Shown in pieces: positions 7,842-14,606 of a stretch of DNA of 64,000 nt. The stretch's first letter is position 1, and each line of letters starts with the position of its first letter. Both the position numbers and the translations under genes were made by a program. The stretch is taken from positions 1 through 64,000 of the forward strand of contig PVEQ01000013.1 of the NCBI GenBank assembly GCA_002973575.1, read 5' to 3'. The notes under the pieces are model-generated. The model made no database searches. It saw only the letters and a list, made by a program, of their open reading frames with translations, and had not been told where the DNA came from. This DNA comes from Sediminibacterium magnilacihabitans (GTDB lineage: Bacteria > Bacteroidota > Bacteroidia > Chitinophagales > Chitinophagaceae).

Positions 7842-7964
7842 TTAGGTTCTGTTAATCATTAAAAAATAAATACTGTACCAGAAGATCAGAGCCAGCACTA
7901 CGAGCGCAATGAAAAATGCGATGGCGCCGGAAGGGAAGAAGGGTTTTTCGTTCGATGCATCCAT
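7842..7964 (-). CDS. ba3-type oxidase subunit IIa (40-residue single-helix protein)
   Basis: ATG at 7964-7962, TAA at 7844-7842. The protein starts MDASNEKPFFPSGAIAFF and has a single membrane helix (about 14-36, with FWYSIYFL). It has the layout of Thermus ba3 subunit IIa, a tiny single-helix protein with an EKP...GA...L-rich...FW..Y pattern that completes the two-helix topology of subunit II. Its place directly before the subunit II gene, first in the operon, is the usual order. It is short enough to be missed by gene callers; the match is by pattern and position. Confidence 0.82.
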   Translation of the reverse strand: MDASNEKPFFPSGAIAFFIALVVLALIFWYSIYFLMINRT

Positions 7965-7993
7965 AAATTGAAGTATTGCTGAAAATGATTGCA

Positions 7994-8001
7994 CAAAACT
8001 A
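7994..8001 (-). promoter_or_regulatory. Putative -7 promoter element of the oxidase operon
   Basis: Read leftward the sequence is TAGTTTTG, matching the Bacteroidota TAnnTTTG element at all fixed positions. It lies 30 bases before the subunit IIa ATG, so transcription would start near 7990. No convincing -33 TTTG was seen, which fits an activator-dependent promoter. Confidence 0.5.
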
Positions 8002-8046
8002 TTCAGACCCCGCTGCGTTAAGCATGACCTGGGGGATTTAGAACAC

Positions 8047-8060
8047 CTGATTTTAATCAG
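8047..8060. promoter_or_regulatory. CRP/FNR-type palindrome between oxidase operon and hemN
   Basis: CTGATTTTAATCAG contains TGAT-N4-ATCA, the half-sites of FNR-type boxes (TTGAT-N4-ATCAA) and the TGA-N6-TCA core shared with CRP. Its centre is about 63 bases upstream of the predicted oxidase start site (class I spacing is near 61.5) and about 110 bases upstream of the hemN ATG, so it could serve both directions. A CRP/FNR-type response regulator is encoded at 11776-12831. The assignment is inferred from pattern and spacing. Confidence 0.6.
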
Positions 8061-8163
8061 TTGGCATCTTGAGGTGGGTCAGTTTTATCCCGGGCTGATG
8101 AATATCTGTTGCATTACTAACATCCGTCACCTGCTGCACAAAAAGTCAATGTTAGTTTTGGGC

Positions 8164-9543
8164 ATGATGAATGAAATAACCATACCTCCTTTGTTGATCA
8201 AGAAATACAACCAGCCTGTTCCGCGTTACACCAGTTATCCAACCGTTCCTTTCTGGCAGAATATTATTTCCCGGCCTCAATGGACCGACCGGTTCCAGCA
8301 AGAGTTCTCACTCGAAAATGTGCGCAACGGAATCAGCATATACATACACCTTCCTTTTTGCGAATCACTGTGTACTTATTGTGGTTGCAATAAAAAAATA
8401 ACTTCCAATCATGCAGTGGAAGAGCCCTATTTGCAGGCCATAGAAAAAGAATGGAAACTTTACAGGGGGCTGATGCAGCAAACACCGGTGATCAGGGAAC
8501 TACACCTGGGCGGCGGCACGCCTACTTTCTTTTCTCCGCTGAACCTGCGCCGGCTAATTAACACTATACTAAAGAACAGCATCGTACACCCCATGCATGA
8601 ATTCAGCATTGAAGGTCACCCGAATAATACCACACCGGAGCATTTGAAAGTACTCGCGTCTTTGGGATTCAAACGCATCAGCTATGGCGTGCAGGACATG
8701 GATCCGGAAGTGCAACGCGTTATCAACCGGATACAACCGTTTGCAAACGTGCAACATGCAACAGAGGAGGCGAGAAAAGCAGGCTTTAGTTCTGTGAATT
8801 TTGATCTCATTTATGGCTTGCCGCTGCAAACAGCAGCAGGACTGCGAAACACTTTCAACCAGGTACTGGCCCTGAAACCCGACAGGATCGCTTTCTATAG
8901 TTATGCGCATGTTCCCTGGACCAGTAAAATGCAGCGGCTATTCAACGAATCGCAACTGCCGGCTCCGGAAGAGAAAATGCAACTGTACCTGGAAGGCAGG
9001 TCTTTATTGATAAATAATGGCTATCATGATATTGGCATGGATCATTTTGCATTGCCCAACGACTCCCTGTTCCTGGCCAAAGAAAAAGGCAAGCTGCACC
9101 GTAATTTTATGGGATACACTACGCAAAATAATGAGTTCCTGGTGGGACTCGGTGTATCCGCTATCAGCGATATCGGTAATGCCTTCGCCCAGAACGAAAA
9201 GAGCCTGCATGATTATTATCATGCTATCAGCAATGGCATGCTGGCAGTAAAAAAGGGGTATTTCCTCAATAAAGAGGACCTTCATTTCAGGCGTTATATC
9301 AAAGAGATTACCTGTAACGGCTCCACATCATTCAATAAAGAAGATAGGGACCCCTTGGGGACTTATTCTTTTCCGGTACTGGCTCAATTGCAAAAAGACG
9401 GGCTGGTCGATTATGATCTGAAAGGCGCTTCGCTTACAGCAATTGGTCATTATTTTATCCGCAATGTCTGTAGCGCTTTCGACATGTACCTACAAAGAAG
9501 AACGGCCGCAGATGGCAGAACATTATTCAGCAAGGCTATATAA
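8164..9543 (+). CDS. hemN: Oxygen-independent coproporphyrinogen III dehydrogenase (radical SAM)
   Basis: 459 residues from ATG 8164 (8167 is an alternative; the frame is open to 8074 but homology starts near IKKYNQPVPRYTSYPTVPFW, the conserved HemN N-terminus). The radical-SAM [4Fe-4S] site is Cys66-x3-Cys70-x2-Cys73 with the HemN-specific fourth Cys75 (CESLCTYCGC). It oxidatively decarboxylates coproporphyrinogen III to protoporphyrinogen IX without O2, so heme synthesis continues at low oxygen. A CRP/FNR-type box lies about 110 bases upstream, and the divergent operon encodes a heme-containing low-oxygen oxidase. Confidence 0.95.
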   Translation: MMNEITIPPLLIKKYNQPVPRYTSYPTVPFWQNIISRPQWTDRFQQEFSLENVRNGISIYIHLPFCESLCTYCGCNKKITSNHAVEEPYLQAIEKEWKLYRGLMQQTPVIRELHLGGGTPTFFSPLNLRRLINTILKNSIVHPMHEFSIEGHPNNTTPEHLKVLASLGFKRISYGVQDMDPEVQRVINRIQPFANVQHATEEARKAGFSSVNFDLIYGLPLQTAAGLRNTFNQVLALKPDRIAFYSYAHVPWTSKMQRLFNESQLPAPEEKMQLYLEGRSLLINNGYHDIGMDHFALPNDSLFLAKEKGKLHRNFMGYTTQNNEFLVGLGVSAISDIGNAFAQNEKSLHDYYHAISNGMLAVKKGYFLNKEDLHFRRYIKEITCNGSTSFNKEDRDPLGTYSFPVLAQLQKDGLVDYDLKGASLTAIGHYFIRNVCSAFDMYLQRRTAADGRTLFSKAI

Positions 9544-9553
9544 AAATTTCAGA

Positions 9554-9643
9554 TCATATATGCGAGGCCGTTGTTTGCCAGGTTGCACAGGTCCGAGATC
9601 TTCCTGCTGGAAATATGAAATCCGCCCCAGGCCTCGTATATGA
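9554..9643. repeat. Imperfect inverted repeat between hemN and ric
   Basis: TCATATATGCGAGGCC at 9554-9569 pairs with GGCCTCGTATATGA at 9630-9643 (14 pairs with a two-base bulge), separated by about 60 bases. It starts 11 bases after the hemN stop. There is no T-run after the second arm, so it is not a clear terminator; it could fold in the hemN 3' end or mark an old small insertion. Confidence 0.5.
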
Positions 9644-9661
9644 CCAATCTCAAAAAAGGGG

Positions 9662-9675
9662 ATGATCTTTATCAG
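9662..9675. promoter_or_regulatory. CRP/FNR-type palindrome upstream of ric
   Basis: ATGATCTTTATCAG contains TGAT-N4-ATCA, the same half-sites as the box at 8047-8060. A -7-like TTATTTTG lies at 9698-9705, placing the predicted start site near 9709 and the box centre at about -41, the class II activator position. NO- and low-oxygen-responsive ric/ytfE genes are commonly controlled by CRP/FNR-family proteins. Confidence 0.58.
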
Positions 9676-9710
9676 GATGGATGGAAATAAGTGCTTTTAT
9701 TTTTGTTTTT

Positions 9711-10481
9711 ATGACGTCGTTCAACATTCCAGGCAAGGAAGACCAGTTGCCTCTGATAAATAAAAAAATGCCTGTTACGGATATTGTGCAGAAAGATTAT
9801 CGCACAGCCGATGTGTTTCTCAAATACGATATCGAATTCTGTTGCGGAGGCAAGTGGCCGTTGGAAATAGTGTGCGAATCCAAGCAACTGGATACCAACA
9901 GTGTATTGTGTGAATTGGAAGAAGCCTGCCGGTTGATGCAACTTCCCCAGGGATGCCGGTTTGAAGATTGGAGCACCGGCTTTCTGATCGATTTCGTTCA
10001 AAATGTTTATCACCCGTATTTTAAGAGATCGCTGGAGCTAGCCGTCAACTATACCAATCGCTTCCTGGAAGGGCACCTCAAAAAATTTCCAGAGTTAGAA
10101 AAAATGAGAGAGATTCTTGACAAGCTGTCGTTGGTCGTCAACAAACGCATGAACAACGAGGAAGAGTCGTTCTTTCCTTATATCAAACAGGTTACCAATG
10201 CCTATCTGCGCAATGAATCGTATGCAGGACTGCTGGTAAAAACATTGCGCAAACCTTGGCAGGAAACTATGCATCAGGAATACAGCGAAGCAATCAAATG
10301 GTTAGATGAACTGCGTTCTGTCACAAAAGATTATTATTTACCTGGCAATGCCTGTACCACACACCGTGTTAGTTTTTTAAAATTGCAGGAGCTGGATCAT
10401 GAACTCACACGATACCTGCAATTAGAGCATACCATATTATTACCCAGGGTTGTTCAGGTGGAACAGGCCCTTCTGGCCTGA
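9711..10481 (+). CDS. ric: RIC/ScdA/YtfE-type di-iron protein (iron-sulfur cluster repair)
   Basis: 256 residues from ATG 9711; ATG 9768 (MPVTDIVQKDY) is a likely alternative because family homology begins there and the predicted start site is near 9709. An N-terminal ScdA_N domain holds the CCGG motif in YDIEFCCGGKWPL (adjacent cysteines). The rest is a hemerythrin-like four-helix bundle whose His and Glu residues (NVYHPYF, EEESFFPY, TMHQEY, ACTTHR, LDHEL, LEHTIL) would bind two irons. RIC proteins restore iron-sulfur clusters damaged by nitric oxide or oxidants. It lies between hemN and the two-component genes, its stop overlapping the following frame. Confidence 0.9.
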   Translation: MTSFNIPGKEDQLPLINKKMPVTDIVQKDYRTADVFLKYDIEFCCGGKWPLEIVCESKQLDTNSVLCELEEACRLMQLPQGCRFEDWSTGFLIDFVQNVYHPYFKRSLELAVNYTNRFLEGHLKKFPELEKMREILDKLSLVVNKRMNNEEESFFPYIKQVTNAYLRNESYAGLLVKTLRKPWQETMHQEYSEAIKWLDELRSVTKDYYLPGNACTTHRVSFLKLQELDHELTRYLQLEHTILLPRVVQVEQALLA

Positions 10482-10540
10482 TGCGGGTTACAATCACTTT
10501 ATTATATTTACAAACAGATTTATTCCTACATATTTGCTCT

Positions 10541-11779
10541 ATGCTGGACCAGGCTCACATGACGTCTTTATTCGAGAATGCTACCGAAGGCATCATCCTC
10601 ACGGGGCACGATGGGAATATTGTGCTCCTCAACCCGGCGGCAGAGCGCATGTTTGGTTACCAGAACAAGGAGATCATTGGCCAACCTGTTGAAATTCTAA
10701 TTCCCGCCCAGTTCAAAGCACACCATCATAAGCTGAGAGACGGTTTTTACCAAAAACCTTCCAACCGCGTTATGGGCCAAGGACGAGATTTGTTTGGCAG
10801 AAAAAAAGACGGCTCAGATATTCCCGTTGAAGTGAGCCTGAGTCATTATAAAAAAGACGACGAACTGTTCGTGATCGCCTTTATCGTAGACATTACACGC
10901 CGGAAAGAGATTGAACAGAATATGCTGGAGCAGCAAAAAGAACTGCAAAAAGTATCTACCGAGATCAGGAAGCTGAACGCCGAGCTGGAAGTGAAGGTAG
11001 AAGAACGAACGGTTATCCTTAAAGAAGCCCTTCAAAAACTGGAACAGTCGCAAAGAGAGCTGAGTGAAGCGCTTGACAAAGAAAAACAATTGAGTGAGAT
11101 CAAGAGCCGCTTTGTTTCCATGGCTTCGCATGAATTCAGAACGCCTCTCAGCACTGTTTTATCTTCCGCTTCGCTATTAGCTAAATATACCACTACCGAA
11201 GAGCAGGAAAAACGGAGCAGGCATATCGATAAGATCAAAAGCTCTGTACGTCACCTGAATGATATACTGGAAGATTTTTTATCCCTCGGAAAGCTGGATG
11301 AAGGAAAAGTAGCAATATCCATTTCAGGATTTGATCTCAAATCATTCATCGATGACACCACGGAAGATATGAAGGGTCTGCTGAAAAAAGGGCAGCATAT
11401 CCGGGTAGATTATACCGGAGAGCATTTCATTCATTCTGATAAAAAATTATTGCGGAATATTATCATTAACCTCATTACCAATGCCATTAAGTTTTCCGAT
11501 GAAGACAGTGGTATCAGCATACAGACCTCCGTTAACGATGAAATTGCCTCCATTAGTGTAGCTGATCATGGTATCGGTATTGCACCTGAAGACCAGGTGC
11601 ATTTATTCTCCAGTTTCTTCCGGGGAGCCAATGCCAACAATATTGCCGGTACCGGGATGGGGCTGCATATTGTGAAACGCTATACCGATCTGCTGCAAGG
11701 TCAAACAAAATTGGAAAGTGAACTCCAAAAAGGAACACGTGTAACCATATCCATTCCTGTAAATCATCCTGCTTCATGA
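10541..11779 (+). CDS. PAS-domain histidine kinase
   Basis: 412 residues from ATG 10541 (MLDQAHMTSLFENATEG); the upstream ATG at 10481 adds 20 unlikely residues. No membrane helix, so cytoplasmic. PAS domain at 5-122, coiled coil 122-190, phosphoacceptor His197 in FVSMASHEFRTPLS, N-box near Asn310/Asn314, G1 box DHGIGI (342-347), G2 box GTGMGLH (370-376). The PAS sequence IPAQFKAHH...GQGRDLFGRKKDG (gap shown) aligns by eye with the FixL heme-PAS region, with His62 at the heme-ligand position and Arg82 at the O2-contact position; similar residues also occur in non-heme PAS domains. Its stop overlaps the next gene by 4 bases, so the regulator is its cognate partner. Confidence 0.9.
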   Translation: MLDQAHMTSLFENATEGIILTGHDGNIVLLNPAAERMFGYQNKEIIGQPVEILIPAQFKAHHHKLRDGFYQKPSNRVMGQGRDLFGRKKDGSDIPVEVSLSHYKKDDELFVIAFIVDITRRKEIEQNMLEQQKELQKVSTEIRKLNAELEVKVEERTVILKEALQKLEQSQRELSEALDKEKQLSEIKSRFVSMASHEFRTPLSTVLSSASLLAKYTTTEEQEKRSRHIDKIKSSVRHLNDILEDFLSLGKLDEGKVAISISGFDLKSFIDDTTEDMKGLLKKGQHIRVDYTGEHFIHSDKKLLRNIIINLITNAIKFSDEDSGISIQTSVNDEIASISVADHGIGIAPEDQVHLFSSFFRGANANNIAGTGMGLHIVKRYTDLLQGQTKLESELQKGTRVTISIPVNHPAS

Positions 11780-12831
11780 AAACCATCTTAGTCATCGACG
11801 ATAATACAGACATACGCGACAATACTGCGGAAATCCTGGAAATGTCCGGTTACAAAACATTTACTGCCGAAAACGGTAAGAAGGGTGTAGAGGTAGCCAT
11901 CAGGGAAAAGCCAGACCTGATCGTTTGCGATATTATGATGCCCGAGCTCGATGGATATGGAGTACTGCACCTGCTCCGCAAAAACCCCGAGACGCAATTC
12001 ACCCCCTTTATTTTTCTTACAGCCAAAACAGAGCGTGCCGATCTTAGGAAAGGTATGGAGATGGGGGCTGATGATTATATCACGAAGCCTTTTGAAGACA
12101 TTGAACTGCTCAATGCTATTGAAGTGAGGCTGAAAAAAATACAGTTCCTGGGACATCATTACGCTATGTCGCCATCCGGCATCAGCCAGTTCCTGAAAGA
12201 TGTAAAAGATACAGGGAGTTTTGGTCAGCTGGCAGAGCAATACAGCATCGAAACATACAGCAAAAAACAACCTTTATATCATGAGGGCAAGCGCCCCCGC
12301 TATCTCTATTACCTCGTAAGGGGCAAGGTGAAAGCTTTTAAAATACATGAAGACGGCAAAGAATATATTACCGATATTCTCAGCGATGGCGATTTCATCG
12401 GATACCATGCATTGATCAATGATTCGAATTATGCAGACAGTACCCTGATACTGGAGGAAGCGGAGATCATGCAGATCCCCAGGGAAGACTTTTTGCAGAT
12501 GATCTATAAAGACATCCAGGTAGCCGCCAAATTCATACACATCATTACACAAAACATTAAAGAGAAAGAAGAAAGGCTTATCAGCCTGGCTTACAGTTCT
12601 CTCAGAAAACGTGTAGCAAAAGCCCTGGTAGATATTCATAGTAAATACAACAGCAATGGGGGTTCGAACCCCATTGAAATATCCCGGGACGATATTGCGC
12701 ATTACATTGGTACTGCAACGGAATCACTCATTCGCACCCTCAGCGATTTTAAAGCAGAAAAACTGATACAGATCAAAGAAAGCAAGATCATCATTACCGA
12801 TATCGGCAAGTTGCAGAACCTGTTGTATTAA
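11776..12831 (+). CDS. Response regulator fused to a CRP/FNR-type transcription factor
   Basis: 351 residues. REC domain 1-120 with acidic pocket Asp8/Asp9, phosphorylation site Asp52 (CDIMMP), Thr82 and Lys104. Residues 155-270 form a cNMP-binding-like beta barrel (KQPLYHEGKRPRYLYYLVRGKVKAF), and 275-345 a CRP-type winged helix with recognition helix TATESLIRTL carrying Glu316 and Arg320, the pair that reads TGA in CRP/FNR sites. It lacks the cysteine cluster of Fe-S FNR (only one Cys, in REC), so it should be controlled by phosphorylation from the kinase encoded just upstream (ATGA overlap), possibly plus a ligand. Likely targets are the TGAT-N4-ATCA boxes at 8047 and 9662. Confidence 0.9.
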   Translation: MKTILVIDDNTDIRDNTAEILEMSGYKTFTAENGKKGVEVAIREKPDLIVCDIMMPELDGYGVLHLLRKNPETQFTPFIFLTAKTERADLRKGMEMGADDYITKPFEDIELLNAIEVRLKKIQFLGHHYAMSPSGISQFLKDVKDTGSFGQLAEQYSIETYSKKQPLYHEGKRPRYLYYLVRGKVKAFKIHEDGKEYITDILSDGDFIGYHALINDSNYADSTLILEEAEIMQIPREDFLQMIYKDIQVAAKFIHIITQNIKEKEERLISLAYSSLRKRVAKALVDIHSKYNSNGGSNPIEISRDDIAHYIGTATESLIRTLSDFKAEKLIQIKESKIIITDIGKLQNLLY

Positions 12832-13283
12832 AACCACGACTCAATACTGTCTTCTTCCTGCGGCACTCCTTTCTGAACGCCTGTTACCGGCTCGGACTTT
12901 AAAGGCGCGCTGTTTTTTGGACGTGTTTTTTTATGTTGTATCCGGGCTGCTTCTACCTGGGCGCCTTCTTCAATATCCAGTACAGGGCAGTTGAGTTTAC
13001 CCCTGATACGCGCAGTATTGGCAATGACGGCCTTCTTACTGCTGGAAATATCTCCTTCCACTGTTCCGAATACCAGCAGGTCAGACGCATCTATATTCCC
13101 ATTGATCACTCCGGTTTCGCCAATTACCAACTTATCCTCTGCAACGATATCACCCATCACCGTGCCATCGATCCTTCCTGCTGTGGCAGCGTTGATGTTT
13201 CCGTGTACGATCACTCCCCTGGAAAGAAAAAAGCCAGCGGTATGTGCACTTTGTAAAATATTTTTCAGACTTAACAGGCTCAT
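12828..13283 (-). CDS. Bactofilin (polymer-forming cytoskeletal protein)
   Basis: 151 residues. The core (about 20-115) is a run of short beta-helix turns such as GVIVHGNINAATAGRIDG, GDIVAEDKLVIGETGVING and DLLVFGTVEGDI, the bactofilin signature of repeating hydrophobic/Gly steps. The tail (about 115-151) is basic then acidic and unstructured. Bactofilins polymerise without nucleotide into filaments that organise the cell envelope or position partners. Its ATG overlaps the stop of the actin-like gene by 4 bases, so the two filament proteins are made together. It overlaps the response regulator stop tail to tail by 4 bases. Confidence 0.9.
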   Translation of the reverse strand: MSLLSLKNILQSAHTAGFFLSRGVIVHGNINAATAGRIDGTVMGDIVAEDKLVIGETGVINGNIDASDLLVFGTVEGDISSSKKAVIANTARIRGKLNCPVLDIEEGAQVEAARIQHKKTRPKNSAPLKSEPVTGVQKGVPQEEDSIESWF

Positions 13284-14353
13284 TGCTTGTGGGGAGTGGG
13301 TGTGGGAGTAGCTGGCGTCAGGTCTTTATCCTGGAATACCGATACCGTAGTGCTTGAATTCCCAATGTCGATGCCCACACTTCGCTGCTGCTTGCCATCG
13401 GATATACGGAATGAATTATACAGGTACCCAATGCTGGCCAATTTTTCAGGTTCTGGCGCCACTTCCACCTGGATACTTCCATTGAATTCATTTTTAAACG
13501 CTTCTACCAGCTCCGGGTAATAAGCGCCACCACCCATGAGGTAAATTTTTTCACAGATTTCAAAATCCTGGTCGTTGAAATACTTGTTCAGCAGCAAATA
13601 GATCACTTCCCTGAAATACTGGTTGAGTATACTTTTGCGCAAACCTTTGATATCTACATTTTCACGGTTGATGAAAATAGAACCCTTACGAAACGCATCA
13701 TCCAACTGGTGCACGTTTTTCATTTTGAGGTAATAGCGTTTGCTTAGTTCCTGGTGCAGGTTATCGATGGCATATTGTAATCCATAAGAGCTGAAGCAGG
13801 TACGATGTACGAGCCCGTTTTCCGTTGCCATCCCCCCTTCAATGGTTCCAAAGCCCAGGCTGATGGCAATGAAATTGGTAGGAGGTTTGTTGCCGAGTAT
13901 TTTTTTCAATCCGATGATGCATCCTACAATTTCCGGTATGACATCAAAATTATCAACATCGAATGTAGTTCGTTTGACACTTCCATTCACGTTATAGGTT
14001 TGGGTATCATATTCAGCCATGAAATGCCTTTTACTGAGGAATTGTTCAGCGGTTGACTTGTAAACACTGTACGTAGAAAACGGAAAACCCATTGTAACAG
14101 CAACGGGTTGTTCTACTTGTGCGGCTACGGTAACAAGCGCCGATTTAAACAATACTTCATAGTCTTCCAGTTGTGGTGAAGCATTGGTGACATGGTTGGG
14201 ATTGACACCGGCTCTTTTTGCCAGGTTGCCCACCATGTACCAGGTGTCTTCTTTTTTGATTTTTAATCCGTTCAGCAAGTCCTTAGCAGAATTTTCGGTA
14301 TTGCCGAAGGTGGTTTCCAGCACACTGGGGAAGTTAACAGTTAATACTTTCAT
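13280..14353 (-). CDS. Actin-like ATPase (ParM/Ta0583-like) with apparently circularly permuted phosphate-1 motif
   Basis: 357 residues. Actin-fold landmarks are present but rotated. The N-terminus starts at MKVLTVNFPSVLE, which in ordinary ParM/Ta0583-like proteins follows the phosphate-1 hairpin. A phosphate-2-like segment is at 161-172 (FIAISLGFGTIE, with Ser165 where Asp is usual), the adenosine motif is at 270-280 (IYLMGGGAYYP), and a phosphate-1 motif appears near the C-terminus at 326-340 (VGIDIGNSSTTVSVF), followed by a TPATPTPTP tail. An in-frame TAG directly precedes the ATG (14354-14356), so no normal N-terminal hairpin has been missed. It is expected to bind ATP and may polymerise. 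It is operonic with the bactofilin gene. Confidence 0.8.
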   Translation of the reverse strand: MKVLTVNFPSVLETTFGNTENSAKDLLNGLKIKKEDTWYMVGNLAKRAGVNPNHVTNASPQLEDYEVLFKSALVTVAAQVEQPVAVTMGFPFSTYSVYKSTAEQFLSKRHFMAEYDTQTYNVNGSVKRTTFDVDNFDVIPEIVGCIIGLKKILGNKPPTNFIAISLGFGTIEGGMATENGLVHRTCFSSYGLQYAIDNLHQELSKRYYLKMKNVHQLDDAFRKGSIFINRENVDIKGLRKSILNQYFREVIYLLLNKYFNDQDFEICEKIYLMGGGAYYPELVEAFKNEFNGSIQVEVAPEPEKLASIGYLYNSFRISDGKQQRSVGIDIGNSSTTVSVFQDKDLTPATPTPTPHKQ

Positions 14354-14549
14354 CTAATACTTTATTTTAATAGTCAGGTAGACAGGGGAAAGGGCACTCA
14401 ATTCAGAGTAAGTAGAGTTGATGCAATAGCAAGTGTTCTTTAAGTATTAGTATGGGCAGAAATATGCTACCAATATCAAGCCAAATTTGTTTTGGCAAGT
14501 AATTATTCTAATAAATAATTGATAAATTATCTTGAATTTCATTAAAATC

Positions 14550-14590
14550 AAGGAGCCCTGGCCAGCATGCTGCACTGACCAGGGCTCCTT
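14550..14590 (-). terminator. Hairpin terminator of the glycan operon
   Basis: A perfect 12-base stem (AAGGAGCCCTGG at 14550-14561, CCAGGGCTCCTT at 14579-14590) with a 17-base loop that itself holds a short palindrome. Read leftward it comes 17 bases after the DUF3472 gene stop and is followed by a T-rich GATTTTAATG stretch. It ends the leftward operon that starts near 25674 and separates it from the actin-like gene. Confidence 0.8.
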
Positions 14591-14606
14591 ACCGGAAGAC
14601 TTTTCT

